Positions 43,768 through 53,180 of a stretch of DNA of 64,000 bases are shown here, one piece after another. Positions within the stretch are counted from its first letter, which is position 1; every line of letters begins with the position of its first letter. A program made the position numbers and the translations under genes. Source of the stretch: Vibrio splendidus (GTDB lineage Bacteria; Pseudomonadota; Gammaproteobacteria; Enterobacterales; Vibrionaceae); the NCBI RefSeq assembly GCF_003345295.1, contig NZ_CP031055.1, positions 1,426,001-1,490,000 on the forward strand. Direction: 5' to 3'. The notes below the pieces were generated by a model that was not told the origin of the DNA, searched no databases, and saw only the letters and a program-made list of their open reading frames with translations.

Positions 43768-46113
43768 TTACTTCACCAGTAGATGTTGACGGTCGAGAAC
43801 ATTAGTAATGTGGCGGAACCAGTGCTCAGAAATTCGAGCCTTTTCTTCATGCCAACCAATATAACCACGGCTTTCAAAATAACGTAGAATCCCGGTTATC
43901 TCTGCAATGCTCAGCTGAGTACATTCAGACAACACTTCCGGAGACGCTATCTCCAGTTGTACGATAGAGCGAAGTACAGCCAGCATAGGTTTTGGCATAT
44001 TCTCTAGTTCCTGCGCTTCAGGAACATGGAACAGACGCACCACGGCTTGATCTGTCTCTTTATTGCGGTTCAAAGAGAGCCTAAAGAATCGCAGCGCAAC
44101 GGTAGGGTTGCCATCAGAGTAGTGCCATAAGATTCGATAGAAGCCTTGGCGTGCACGTTCTTCTTCACTCATGTCATCTTGATCCCACTGCTTAGGGACA
44201 ACTAAACCATCAAACGATAACGGCTTTTCAAGATCGGTATTGATGCGGCTAGTCAGTAGCTCACCAACTTGTTTCTCTGTCCAACGTGGTAGGAAACACA
44301 CCAAGTCAAACAGCAGACGCTCGCCACGCGCTCTATCAACAAATCGCCAGCTTGATTTGGCAATCGATATCACGACACGGTGATTCTTTTTAGAACGACG
44401 GAGAAGGTTGGTTAAACGAATCAAATCAGACAAGCCACCGACCATTGGCTTAACCAATCGTTGGGCATTATCAATCGCAATTAGGTACGTGGTGTTACTT
44501 TTACGTAGGTGCGCCAAGATCTGAATCTCAGTCGCTTCTTCTTCCAAGCCGATGCTCACGGCTAGATGCGCTAAGAGCTCTTGGTAACCCGCGTAAGGGC
44601 AACTCACGTAAACAGGCTCTGCGTTGGATACTTTATGCAGCAAGGTATAAAGCAGCGTTGTTGCACCCACACCACGTTCGCCTGAAACAATACAAATAGC
44701 AGGGCTGTCCGACATCAAATAACGAGAGAGTTGCTTAACCTCATCACCCGCGTAATCAATTAAGGTGCTATCGATATTACCCGGCAGAATGTACTCATAG
44801 GTTTTGTCTCCTTTGATTCGAACCAAGTTTTGTTGGTTTTTATCAAGATCAGACTGCTTAGCCACTTCGATTCGAAAGAGATAGGCTAAGGCCTGACTAA
44901 ACAACGTGTAACTAGAAAGCAATGCCATGATTCGATGTTGGAAGTTGTAAACACTCAACCAGACGATTCCAATTGCCGTCGCCAGTATATTAAGTAAGAA
45001 GGTTTCCTTGCGGTTTACCGCCCAGTTAACCCACACCGGACGATCGGAGATGTGTTGCAGCGTATCGAAGACTTTCGCTCTCCATAATCTAAGTACCGAT
45101 ATCGTGACCAGCACGAACCAGAAAAACAGCGCACTGTAGATCCAGCTGTAAATGGTGCCTTTACCCAGTGTGATGCTCGATATCTGCAAAGTCAGACCTG
45201 CAACAATAATACTCCAAACATAGCGACGAATAGTCGATAGTCTCAGCGCGATGACTTCTTGATTTGATGTGCGACCCAAGCGATACGCAAATTCAAGAAT
45301 AAAGCTGATAGCAATCGAACCACCTAGAATCCACCACGTGAATATTTCTAGGAAAATCAGGTGCTGCAGGCTAGGGATGCTAGAAAGCACTCTCAAAGAA
45401 AGTGTGATAGCGATTAACCAAGCAATCGCACGCTCAGCGCGGCTGATATACCAAATCACACGAACCAGAAAAGGAGGGTTCGTTTTCGCTTCGAGAAAGT
45501 TAACTCTAAACAACTCAATCAAGCGAGTGCTGTTGGCAAGCCACCATACTAAACCGAAGTAAATGAACAGCACCTTTAGAGAAGCCCAAATGACAGGCAC
45601 TGGAGAAATAAAAATGTCTTTAACTAATGCTTTAAAGCTACGAATTTGGAAGTAAACAAGATACTCAATATTGAGCTTGGTTAATTCCCACTCTTGTTTA
45701 AATTGAGTCACGCCGTATGGGCCAAAACCGGTTAAGCGCTCTTTATTCGCGGAGTTGGTCTGCTCTAACAGGTGCTGCTTACTTACGTTCAAGCTATTCA
45801 ATGTGACGTAGCTCGTTTGCACGGCAAACCATTGATCGGCGTCGTTGTTATCTCTATAGGCTTTTACCTGTTGCTCGAAGGTTTTGATTTCCAGCTTTTG
45901 AACTCGCAGAACTTCGGCAAGTAAAATGTTGACTTGGCGTCTGTCCGACTGCTCCATAAAGAGGGGATCAGGTAGGGAATCAATACGCTTATCCAGATCT
46001 ACAGCACTATTAGATACCTGAGGCTGAGATTGTAAGTCATATTCCAAGTTGGCATGACTCGGCCAAGAGAGAATGGCCAAAGTGAAGATTAAGAAGCGCG
46101 AAAGTGAACGCAT
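43768..46113 (-). CDS. Polytopic membrane protein with degenerate P-loop ATPase domain, partner of MscS-like channel
   Basis: A 781-residue protein I cannot place in a named family. Order: signal peptide (1-21, WPSHA); periplasmic helical region (22-170); about six membrane helices between 175 and 415; a cytoplasmic AAA/STAND-like domain (about 440-660) with Walker A GERGVGATTLL (478-488), where Ala484 replaces the expected lysine, and Walker B TYLIAIDNAQR (Asp548); and a C-terminal winged-helix-like region (about 705-765, LRSIVQLEIASPEVLSE). Without the lysine, ATP hydrolysis may be lost while nucleotide sensing remains. It is directly followed by the channel gene. Function inferred only from this pairing. 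Confidence 0.8.
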   Translation of the reverse strand: MRSLSRFLIFTLAILSWPSHANLEYDLQSQPQVSNSAVDLDKRIDSLPDPLFMEQSDRRQVNILLAEVLRVQKLEIKTFEQQVKAYRDNNDADQWFAVQTSYVTLNSLNVSKQHLLEQTNSANKERLTGFGPYGVTQFKQEWELTKLNIEYLVYFQIRSFKALVKDIFISPVPVIWASLKVLFIYFGLVWWLANSTRLIELFRVNFLEAKTNPPFLVRVIWYISRAERAIAWLIAITLSLRVLSSIPSLQHLIFLEIFTWWILGGSIAISFILEFAYRLGRTSNQEVIALRLSTIRRYVWSIIVAGLTLQISSITLGKGTIYSWIYSALFFWFVLVTISVLRLWRAKVFDTLQHISDRPVWVNWAVNRKETFLLNILATAIGIVWLSVYNFQHRIMALLSSYTLFSQALAYLFRIEVAKQSDLDKNQQNLVRIKGDKTYEYILPGNIDSTLIDYAGDEVKQLSRYLMSDSPAICIVSGERGVGATTLLYTLLHKVSNAEPVYVSCPYAGYQELLAHLAVSIGLEEEATEIQILAHLRKSNTTYLIAIDNAQRLVKPMVGGLSDLIRLTNLLRRSKKNHRVVISIAKSSWRFVDRARGERLLFDLVCFLPRWTEKQVGELLTSRINTDLEKPLSFDGLVVPKQWDQDDMSEEERARQGFYRILWHYSDGNPTVALRFFRLSLNRNKETDQAVVRLFHVPEAQELENMPKPMLAVLRSIVQLEIASPEVLSECTQLSIAEITGILRYFESRGYIGWHEEKARISEHWFRHITNVLDRQHLLVK

Positions 46114-46564
46114 AAAAGTCTCTTAGAATTATGAGGTTAGGATTACTATAGTTAGTTAATCTTACTTTGTGAAATCCAACCCCGTATCGGGGGCGAGTAC
46201 TTTATTCCCGTTTCGGCTGATTTTGTCATGAAATTGTCAGAGATTAGGCTAGTCTTGCCTATGTCTGTTGTTGCTTTGATCGGGTTAGTTTTACTGTGAC
46301 CAATCAGCATACGATATATTCAATGGTTGGCATGATTTGGGACGTTATATACCGCCCATTATAGGGCGCTGTTCGATATTTTGTTTTTCCTGAAAATAGA
46401 TGGTTTTTTAACGACAAATAGAAAATCAAAAATGTGAGTCAGCTCAAACTATGATTTGGCTAGGTTATCACTCACTTAATGGCGAGTAATTGCAATCAAG
46501 ACTTGCAGTTAAAGCCCCGAAGAAGTAACGTTGCGGCGTTTTTCACATTAAAAAGGTAACGGCA
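46114..46564. other. Gene-free region of about 450 bp
   Basis: It separates the divergent membrane ATPase gene and ybiT. I see no protein-coding frame, terminator or recognised RNA; both promoters should lie here. Confidence 0.5.
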
Positions 46565-48148
46565 TTGATCTCCACAGCAAATATCACCCAACAATTCGGC
46601 GCTAAGCCACTTTTCGAAAATATTTCAGTTAAGTTCGGCGAAGGCAACCGCTACGGTTTAATCGGCGCGAATGGCTGTGGTAAATCGACGTTCATGAAGA
46701 TCCTATCTGGTGAACTTGAGCCAAGTGCAGGTAACGTAAGCTACGATCCAAATGAGCGCGTTGCTAAGCTAAACCAAGATCAGTTTGCTTATGAAGAATT
46801 CACGGTAATCGACACGGTTATCATGGGTCACAAAGAGCTTTGGGCGATTAAGCAAGAGCGTGACCGTATTTACTCTTTGCCTGAAATGAGCGAAGAAGAC
46901 GGCATGAAAGTGGCTGACCTTGAAGTTCAGTTCGCTGAAATGGACGGTTACATGGCAGAAGCGAAAGCGGGTGAGCTTCTTCTTGCTGTAGGTATTGAAG
47001 AATCACTGCACTTCGGTCTAATGAGCGAAGTGGCACCAGGTTGGAAACTTCGTGTTCTATTGTCTCAAGTACTGTTTGCAGACCCGCATATCATGCTTCT
47101 TGACGAACCAACGAACAACCTGGACATGGACACCATCAAGTGGTTGGAAGATACGCTAAACCAACGTAACTGCACAATGATCATCATTTCGCATGACCGT
47201 CACTTCCTAAACTCAGTTTGTACACACATGGCTGACCTTGATTACGGCGCACTTCGTCTGTTCCCTGGTAACTACGATGAGTACATGACAGCAGCGACAC
47301 AAGCTCGTGAACGTCTACTTTCTGATAACGCGAAGAAGAAAGCACAAATTGCTGAACTTCAAACGTTCGTTTCTCGTTTCTCTGCTAACGCATCTAAAGC
47401 GAAACAAGCGACATCTCGTGCTAAACAGATCGACAAGATTCAACTAGATGAAGTAAAAGCGTCTAGCCGTCAAAACCCATTCATCCGTTTCGAACAGTCT
47501 AAAGAGCTATTCCGTAACGCACTTGTGGTTGAAAACCTATCTCAAGGTTTTGAAGAAGACCTATACAACAAGTTCGATGCGATTTTCGAAGTTGGTGAGC
47601 GTGTTGCTATCATCGGTGAGAACGGTGTGGGTAAAACAACACTACTTAACACACTAGCGGGTGCTCTAGAAGCGCGTACTGGTGAATATAAGTGGTCTGA
47701 AAACTCAAACATCGGTTACTACGCTCAAGATCACGCACATGATTTTGAAGAAGATCTAAACCTGTTTGATTGGATGAGCCAATGGCGTCAAGAAGGCGAA
47801 GACGAGCAAGTTGTTCGTAGCTTCCTAGGTCGTATGCTGTTTGGCCAAGACGACATCAAGAAGTCGGTAAAGGTTATCTCTGGTGGTGAGCAAGGTCGTA
47901 TGCTTCTTGGCAAGATCATGATGCACAAACCAAACATCCTGCTAATGGATGAACCAACGAACCACATGGATATGGAATCTATCGAAGCACTTAACTTGGC
48001 TCTTGAGAACTACAAAGGCACATTGTTCTTCGTTTCTCACGACCGTGTATTCGTAGACTCTCTAGCGACTCGTGTTCTTGAAATCAAAGACGGCAAGATC
48101 AACGACTTCCGCGGTACTTACGCTGAGTTCTTGAAAGCACGCGCTTAG
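46565..48148 (+). CDS. ybiT: ABC-F ATPase YbiT
   Basis: A 527-residue soluble protein with two ABC domains, member of the ABC-F translation-factor family that acts at the ribosomal E site. The first domain has [10 protein letters not shown], Walker [13 protein letters not shown] and the family's atypical signature region [15 protein letters not shown]; the second has [24 protein letters not shown] and [12 protein letters not shown]. The P-site-tRNA-interaction linker lies between (about 240-300, Lys/Ala-rich). It starts with TTG; AAGG lies upstream. Length agrees with E. coli YbiT (530). Confidence 0.93.
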   Translation: MISTANITQQFGAKPLFENISVKFGEGNRYGLIGANGCGKSTFMKILSGELEPSAGNVSYDPNERVAKLNQDQFAYEEFTVIDTVIMGHKELWAIKQERDRIYSLPEMSEEDGMKVADLEVQFAEMDGYMAEAKAGELLLAVGIEESLHFGLMSEVAPGWKLRVLLSQVLFADPHIMLLDEPTNNLDMDTIKWLEDTLNQRNCTMIIISHDRHFLNSVCTHMADLDYGALRLFPGNYDEYMTAATQARERLLSDNAKKKAQIAELQTFVSRFSANASKAKQATSRAKQIDKIQLDEVKASSRQNPFIRFEQSKELFRNALVVENLSQGFEEDLYNKFDAIFEVGERVAIIGENGVGKTTLLNTLAGALEARTGEYKWSENSNIGYYAQDHAHDFEEDLNLFDWMSQWRQEGEDEQVVRSFLGRMLFGQDDIKKSVKVISGGEQGRMLLGKIMMHKPNILLMDEPTNHMDMESIEALNLALENYKGTLFFVSHDRVFVDSLATRVLEIKDGKINDFRGTYAEFLKARA

Positions 48149-48198
48149 TACGCATTAAACATGAATACGTAATACAACGTTAGTACGTATCCCTGATT

Positions 48199-48240
48199 AA
48201 AAAGGCCTCTATCTTTATGAATAAGATAGAGGCCTTTTGT
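48199..48240. terminator. Terminator after ybiT
   Basis: AAAAGGCCTCTATCTT and AAGATAGAGGCCTTTT form a perfect 16-bp stem with a 7-base loop. The A and T flanks allow use in both directions, for ybiT and the convergent chemoreceptor gene. Confidence 0.92.
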
Positions 48241-48317
48241 TTATTTATATCACTTCACTTGTATCAGTTTTTCCATCGCAAATACGCCGAGCGGTGGTCT
48301 CAAATGCTTGCTGCTAA

Positions 48318-50207
48318 TCAATATTTAAACTGCGCCACAATCTTCTCTAGCTTCACACTCACGTTCGATACTTGTTCACTGCAACGAACAGACCCAGATA
48401 CCACTGTATGAGTATCACTCGCTAAGTGCGCGATATCAGTGATGCTGCGGTCAATCTCCGCTGATACCATGGATTGTTCTTCAGACGCTGTGGCAATCTG
48501 GCTGTTTAAGTCGAACATCTCGCCAACCTGAAAGTGTATCCCTTCAATCGCATTTACCACATCTTTGGTTTGGTGTTTAACTAACCCCGTTTGTTCTAGG
48601 CTTACCGACATCTTAGCGACCGTTTTTGCTATTCCAGACGTTAGGCCATGAATAGTCGATTCAATTTGATGGGTTGAATCGTTAGTCATTAGCGAAAGTT
48701 CTCTTACTTCAGACGCCACGACTGCAAACCCACGTCCATGATCACCAGCACGCGCAGCTTCTATCGCTGCATTTAGCGCGAGTAGGTTAGTTTGTTCCGC
48801 AATGCCCTGAATCGTAGTAACGACTTGGTTGATTTCACGACTCTGATCTTCGAGCTGAACAATTAGGTTTTGAGACTCTGCAATATTCTCGGCCAGCACA
48901 TTAATGCTGTCATTGGTTGCGTGGGTTTCTTGTAATGCCTGATGTGCATTGTCTTTGATCTTCTCAGCGTTCATCGCCGCATTTTCTATGTTCGCCGTCA
49001 CTTCATTACTGGTCATCACCAACTCATTAACTGCCGTCGCTACTGATTCAGATTGTTGCTTCTGCTTTTCAGCATTGCTCATACTTTTGATTGCCGCTTC
49101 TTCAGAGCTACACGAACTATCGGTCAACACTGTCATCACGCCAGACAGCTCTTTAATATTGCCATGCAGTTTATTGATGAAGGTATCGAAGGAGTGCGCC
49201 AACTGAGCAAGTTCATCATTGCCTTTGGCATTCATGCGCACGGTTAAGTCACCATCTCCATTGGCAATTGATTCCATCATCACGTTTATCGCTTTGATTC
49301 GCGCAAGTATGTTGCGACCAATAAACACCAACAGCAAAGAGAGCAGCGCAACAATCGCCGCACCAAAAAGGTGTAGTGTGTTTTTGGTATGTGTACTTGC
49401 CGCTGTGATAGCTTGGCTTATCTCGGTTTGTACGGCTTCAATGGCTTGTTCTGTTTGGTGGACGTTGCTACGTAAGGCACCTCTAAGACCGAGTTCTGCC
49501 GACAAACCTAAATTTGTGTTGGCCAATAGGAGCGTTTCAACCGCAGCTTTGTAGTCCGAATAGGCTTGCTCTGTTGCAACCGACGTTTGAGAGTAGGGTT
49601 CAAACTCTTTAAGAGCATCAGCTAGCGCCATATGTGTTTGGTCATTGATATGAGCGAGATAATGGAAGTCTTTTTCAATCAACTCCAACAACGCAAGCTC
49701 TAAAGCCAAACTTGATTCAGATTCGATCGCTGATTTTAACGCGGTTCTTTTGCCATCTAACGCAGCGACGAAACCTAAAGGCGCGGTCGTACGTTCAATG
49801 TTATTTACTTGTTCGACAATTTGGTGAAACTGCTTTTGATATTGATGAAGAGTGTCCGAAATCCGTGTCATTTGGTCAGACAAGTGAAGCTCGTGTGAAG
49901 CTAGAGTTTGGTTCAAAGTCACCAATCGTTGATTCAGGGTGTTGGCGGTTTTGTCAAAGCGTTTTGCGTATTTGTTATCGTGGCGAGACAAGAAATCTTT
50001 TTCGTGTCGCCTCAGGGTGAGTAGGTCAACAGAGCTCCTCAAATTTTCAGTAGCAGCACGTTCCAAAGATTCAAGCTTGTCTAAGCTGAACTGCTCATAG
50101 ATGGCATAGATAAAGACTGAAACAAACAGGGTGAGGTTGATTAGAATGAATTTACTGCGTATTGAAAGAGACAGCGAATGACGCTGAGGTTCTGATGGAT
50201 TACTCAT
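48318..50207 (-). CDS. Methyl-accepting chemotaxis protein with HBM-like sensor domain
   Basis: A 629-residue chemoreceptor. Helices at about 20-37 and 278-300 enclose an all-helical periplasmic domain of about 240 residues starting LLTLRRHEKDFLSR, the hallmark of helical bimodular (HBM) sensors, which bind organic acids in characterised receptors. A HAMP domain (ARIKAINVMMESIANGDGD) and the signalling hairpin ([22 protein letters not shown]) follow. It converges with ybiT. Confidence 0.92.
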   Translation of the reverse strand: MSNPSEPQRHSLSLSIRSKFILINLTLFVSVFIYAIYEQFSLDKLESLERAATENLRSSVDLLTLRRHEKDFLSRHDNKYAKRFDKTANTLNQRLVTLNQTLASHELHLSDQMTRISDTLHQYQKQFHQIVEQVNNIERTTAPLGFVAALDGKRTALKSAIESESSLALELALLELIEKDFHYLAHINDQTHMALADALKEFEPYSQTSVATEQAYSDYKAAVETLLLANTNLGLSAELGLRGALRSNVHQTEQAIEAVQTEISQAITAASTHTKNTLHLFGAAIVALLSLLLVFIGRNILARIKAINVMMESIANGDGDLTVRMNAKGNDELAQLAHSFDTFINKLHGNIKELSGVMTVLTDSSCSSEEAAIKSMSNAEKQKQQSESVATAVNELVMTSNEVTANIENAAMNAEKIKDNAHQALQETHATNDSINVLAENIAESQNLIVQLEDQSREINQVVTTIQGIAEQTNLLALNAAIEAARAGDHGRGFAVVASEVRELSLMTNDSTHQIESTIHGLTSGIAKTVAKMSVSLEQTGLVKHQTKDVVNAIEGIHFQVGEMFDLNSQIATASEEQSMVSAEIDRSITDIAHLASDTHTVVSGSVRCSEQVSNVSVKLEKIVAQFKY

Positions 50208-50445
50208 GGTTAATTCCCTTTAAGCCAGTGACGTTAATATTCATCTTTGTTTTGTAATTAATAGATTCATTAAAATGATGAATATGTAACTAATAGCCTA
50301 TCAGGTTGTTAAAGCAAGATTCGTTTACAACTAAGGTCGAGGGAGCCGTTATTTATCTACAAGCGAAAATCAGTGGGCACCGTTGATAGAAACCTCCAAG
50401 CTATATAGCTTACTAGGCATATCTTGAAATAAACTTTGAACAAAT

Positions 50446-50484
50446 AAAAAATGCCACTCATCAAGGTTGTGAGCGGCATTGTTG
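50446..50484 (-). terminator. Terminator of fdhD
   Basis: On the minus strand AATGCC-CTCA pairs with TGAG-GGCATT, followed by TTTTTTATTTG, 62 bases after the fdhD stop. Confidence 0.8.
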
Positions 50485-50543
50485 TTTAGCTATATTGTTC
50501 GCCTAAAATCAACTTTAATTAGGCATGAGCTGGGCTTTTGAAT

Positions 50544-51383
50544 CTAGCTTTCAGACGAAGCCTGTTCGCCTTTTACATCGAATTCAATCTTCTCTGCGCC
50601 AGTGAACACTTGGAAACGCAGGCCTTTAGCGCGAGCAATGGTTGTGATACCAAATTGCTGAGCCAAGTCTAAGCCCATTTGCGTTACGCCAGAGCGTGAT
50701 AGCAGAACAGGAATACCCATCTGCGCCACTTTGATGACCATTTCAGAAGTCAGGCGGCCAGTAGTGTAAAAAATCTTATCTTCACCAGACTCTTTGTTAA
50801 GCCACATCTCACCAGCTAACGTATCTACCGCATTGTGACGGCCAACATCTTCAACAAACGATAGAACCTTGTCGTCTTTGCAAACAGCGCAACCATGTAC
50901 CGCGCCAGCTTTCTTGTAGGTGTCGTTGTAATGAGTCAGTGCTTCTAAAGCCGTGTAAATTTCAGATTGCTTAATCTTGGTCTGAGGCACTTGGTAATCT
51001 TCCAACTGCTTCATCACGTTACCAAACATGGTGCCCTGACCACAGCCAGAGGTCACCGTCTTCTTCTTAAGCGCTTGCTCAAGTTGGCTCGTATCTTCTT
51101 TGGTGATAACCGCTGCAGAGCTGGTTTCCCAATCGATGATGATAGATTCAACCGCTTCAGGGTCAGAAAGGAAGCTTTGGTTCTTCAAATAACCCAAGAC
51201 TAAAGATTCAGGGCGCGAGCCAAGCGTCATCAGGGTTACGATCTCTTTCCAGTTCAACATAACGGTAAGAGGGCGTTCACAAGCGATCTGTTTGGTTAGC
51301 TTCTCACCATATTCATCAAACACTTCAACTTCGATTGTTTGAAGTGGGTTTTCGCTAGTTTTTATTATGTTTGGTTTTACCAC
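50544..51383 (-). CDS. fdhD: Formate dehydrogenase accessory sulfurtransferase FdhD
   Basis: A 279-residue FdhD protein, which moves sulfur from IscS to the molybdenum cofactor before insertion into formate dehydrogenase. Landmarks are PLTVMLNWKEIVTLM, the cysteine loop TSGCGQGTMF, GAVHGCAVC, VEDVGRHNAVDTL, TGRLTSEMV and LLSRSG. It has one Cys in the mobile loop instead of the CxxC of E. coli. The second of two in-frame GTG codons (51383) is preferred because AGGA precedes it at proper spacing. It is divergent from the DUF3305 gene and has its own sigma-54 promoter. Confidence 0.92.
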   Translation of the reverse strand: MVKPNIIKTSENPLQTIEVEVFDEYGEKLTKQIACERPLTVMLNWKEIVTLMTLGSRPESLVLGYLKNQSFLSDPEAVESIIIDWETSSAAVITKEDTSQLEQALKKKTVTSGCGQGTMFGNVMKQLEDYQVPQTKIKQSEIYTALEALTHYNDTYKKAGAVHGCAVCKDDKVLSFVEDVGRHNAVDTLAGEMWLNKESGEDKIFYTTGRLTSEMVIKVAQMGIPVLLSRSGVTQMGLDLAQQFGITTIARAKGLRFQVFTGAEKIEFDVKGEQASSES

Positions 51384-51467
51384 AATCACTTCCTACTTAA
51401 TGAGATAGGGTTGTAACAAGAGGGTCTAACGCCGTTCTTGTTCATCGATTCTTTAACTCATGCTTAA

Positions 51468-51483
51468 AGCAAATCTTATTCCA
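51468..51483 (-). promoter_or_regulatory. Sigma-54 promoter of fdhD
   Basis: The minus strand reads TGGAATAAGATTTGCT, GG-N10-GC, with a perfect TTGCT -12 half. It lies about 86 bases before the chosen start. Confidence 0.72.
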
Positions 51484-51643
51484 AAATAACGGGTATTCAG
51501 GAAAACATGAAGCATTCGATTAAAATAGCGCAAAATATGAGAGTTCACCGAGTGGAGTTGTCTGAAATAACCAGTATCGACTAACGTTATAGTGACAACT
51601 TGATAACGAACGCTATAGATACGCTCTCGCAGTTAATCCGTAT

Positions 51644-51660
51644 TGGCGTGTTTATTGCTT
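51644..51660 (+). promoter_or_regulatory. Sigma-54 promoter of the DUF3305-DUF3306 genes
   Basis: TGGCGTGTTTATTGCT matches TGGCAC-N5-TTGCT with GG-N10-GC spacing, about 80 bases before the start at 51738. A GTACAAAATGTC site (51686-51697) lies between promoter and gene. Confidence 0.75.
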
Positions 51661-51737
51661 TATGGGGTGTATATGATTGCGCACAGTACAAAATGTCCTA
51701 AGTGCATTCAGACCAAAGAAAATCAATTGGGTGAAGT

Positions 51738-52202
51738 ATGTCTGAGATAAAAGAATTCAAAGAACAATATGAAAAAACAGAAGCAGCTTGGCCAATCGGT
51801 GTCCAAAGAATAGAGAAAGAGATCAAAACAGGTATCTGGGTAACGACACAATGGGAATTGAAGGGGTTTGAACTGTCGCCAGAAGACGATGCCCAAGACG
51901 TTTGTTTACTCCAATTACATAAAGACGAGCGTACAGACTATCGTTTCAACCTAAGCTCTCAGCAACCTAAGCTTTTCTTAGTGATGGATAATGTCGATTC
52001 TGGTGTTAAGCCAGTTATTCAGTTACTTACAGCATCACAAACTGTTGCAGGGCAATACATGGACGGTGACAACCAAGTCCTTTCATACGACATTCCGCTA
52101 CCTGTGCAAGCTTGGATGGAAGCCTTCATAGGCCGTCATGGTGAGTTGCTAGAAGCAAGACGTAAGAAACGTAAAGGTGCGGGTAGATCAAATGGCAACT
52201 AA
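51738..52202 (+). CDS. DUF3305 family protein
   Basis: A 154-residue soluble protein with MSEIKEFKEQYEKTEAAWPIGVQR at its start split across a conserved WPIGVQRIE element and a basic tail (RRKKRKGAGR). DUF3305 genes occur with DUF3306 and formate dehydrogenase subunits in many Proteobacteria, which suggests a maturation role; no catalytic motif is visible. It overlaps the DUF3306 gene by 11 bases. Confidence 0.85.
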   Translation: MSEIKEFKEQYEKTEAAWPIGVQRIEKEIKTGIWVTTQWELKGFELSPEDDAQDVCLLQLHKDERTDYRFNLSSQQPKLFLVMDNVDSGVKPVIQLLTASQTVAGQYMDGDNQVLSYDIPLPVQAWMEAFIGRHGELLEARRKKRKGAGRSNGN

Positions 52203-52881
52203 CTTCTTTAGCCGTTGGTCTCAACGAAAGCTTGACGAATCCACTGACGAAGCTTTGGAAGTAGAGCAAACACTGGAAGCACCGGAACTCACTTCCTCTG
52301 ATTCTTCATCTTCTGAGATTTCGTCTGCTGATCTTTCTTCTGAAATGGAAGCAGCAGCGCCTCAGTCTTTAGATAGTGATCCTTTAGAAACCAATGAAGA
52401 AGTTCATGCTGCTGACGTTCAAGATCCCGCACCAGAAGCCACTGAAGACTTGTCTGTTGCTCAATTATTGGTATCAGAAGCCTCAGAAAGCGTAAAAAAA
52501 GCCGCATTGCGTAAATTATTCCTCTCAGAAGAATTCAATGTTCGTGATGGTTTAGATGATTACGACGACGATTACAGTAATTTAAAGTCTCTTTCTGAAG
52601 GGGTTGCGGAAACCCTGCGTGATTGGGTTAAAGATAAAACGGAAGAAGACACTACGCCAGAAGAAGACCAAGTCATTGATAATAAAGATGAAGGCTCAGT
52701 TTTAGAAACTTCTGAAAGCGATCTTGAGGCATCTGATAATGAACTTGAAACTTCAGAAAGTGCCGAAATAACCGAACAAGAAAAAGGACTGTATAAAAAC
52801 ACAGTATTAGATAAAAGCGCTACCACATCAGACGAAGATGACCTGAAAGAGATGGGACAAAATATACCACACAAAGAATAG
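52192..52881 (+). CDS. DUF3306 family protein
   Basis: A 229-residue, very acidic protein starting MATNFFSRWSQRKLDE, where FxxRWSxRK is the family signature. The conserved part includes ALRKLFLSEEFNVRDGLDDYDDDY (about 105-130, quoted as separate ALRKLFLSEEF and DGLDDYDDDY elements); the remainder is low-complexity Glu/Asp/Ser. The start at 52192 rather than 52177 fits the family. Likely partner of DUF3305 in formate dehydrogenase assembly, inferred from co-occurrence. Confidence 0.82.
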   Translation: MATNFFSRWSQRKLDESTDEALEVEQTLEAPELTSSDSSSSEISSADLSSEMEAAAPQSLDSDPLETNEEVHAADVQDPAPEATEDLSVAQLLVSEASESVKKAALRKLFLSEEFNVRDGLDDYDDDYSNLKSLSEGVAETLRDWVKDKTEEDTTPEEDQVIDNKDEGSVLETSESDLEASDNELETSESAEITEQEKGLYKNTVLDKSATTSDEDDLKEMGQNIPHKE

Positions 52882-52943
52882 GTACATTTTGACTAAATAC
52901 TCAATGAACCGCTTGCGACAAAATGTCCCAAGCGGTTTTTTTA
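52882..52943 (+). terminator. Terminator after DUF3306 with regulator-like motifs
   Basis: AACCGCTTG and CAAGCGGTT form the stem (52907-52937), followed by TTTTTTT. The loop contains GACAAAATGTC (52917-52927), and GTACATTTTGAC (52882-52893), the inverted relative, lies just before, so the same DNA may serve as enhancer for the promoter at 53000. Confidence 0.75.
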
Positions 52944-52999
52944 TACGCACAATAAACGCTATAAAGAATTAAACTACTGATATATAAGGTTTATTAAAT

Positions 53000-53016
53000 T
53001 GGCATGGCATTTGCTA
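53000..53016 (+). promoter_or_regulatory. Sigma-54 promoter of the formate dehydrogenase operon
   Basis: TGGCATGGCATTTGCT, GG-N10-GC, one mismatch from consensus in the -24 half and none in TTGCT. The enhancer-like GACAAAATGTC sites lie 75-118 bases upstream. The first gene starts about 165 bases downstream. Confidence 0.78.
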
Positions 53017-53180
53017 AATAACGTTTATTATCAACTTTTTTGTAGATAGACGAATTCATAGTCTGACGAGCGAGACACTGGCTAAAGGGTTAGTTGTTAA
53101 CGGATTACTCAGCAAGTTCTCTATCGCTTACTACAATGAAGGTTGAACAGATTATCCATGTCCAAAGATGGAACTGAGCA

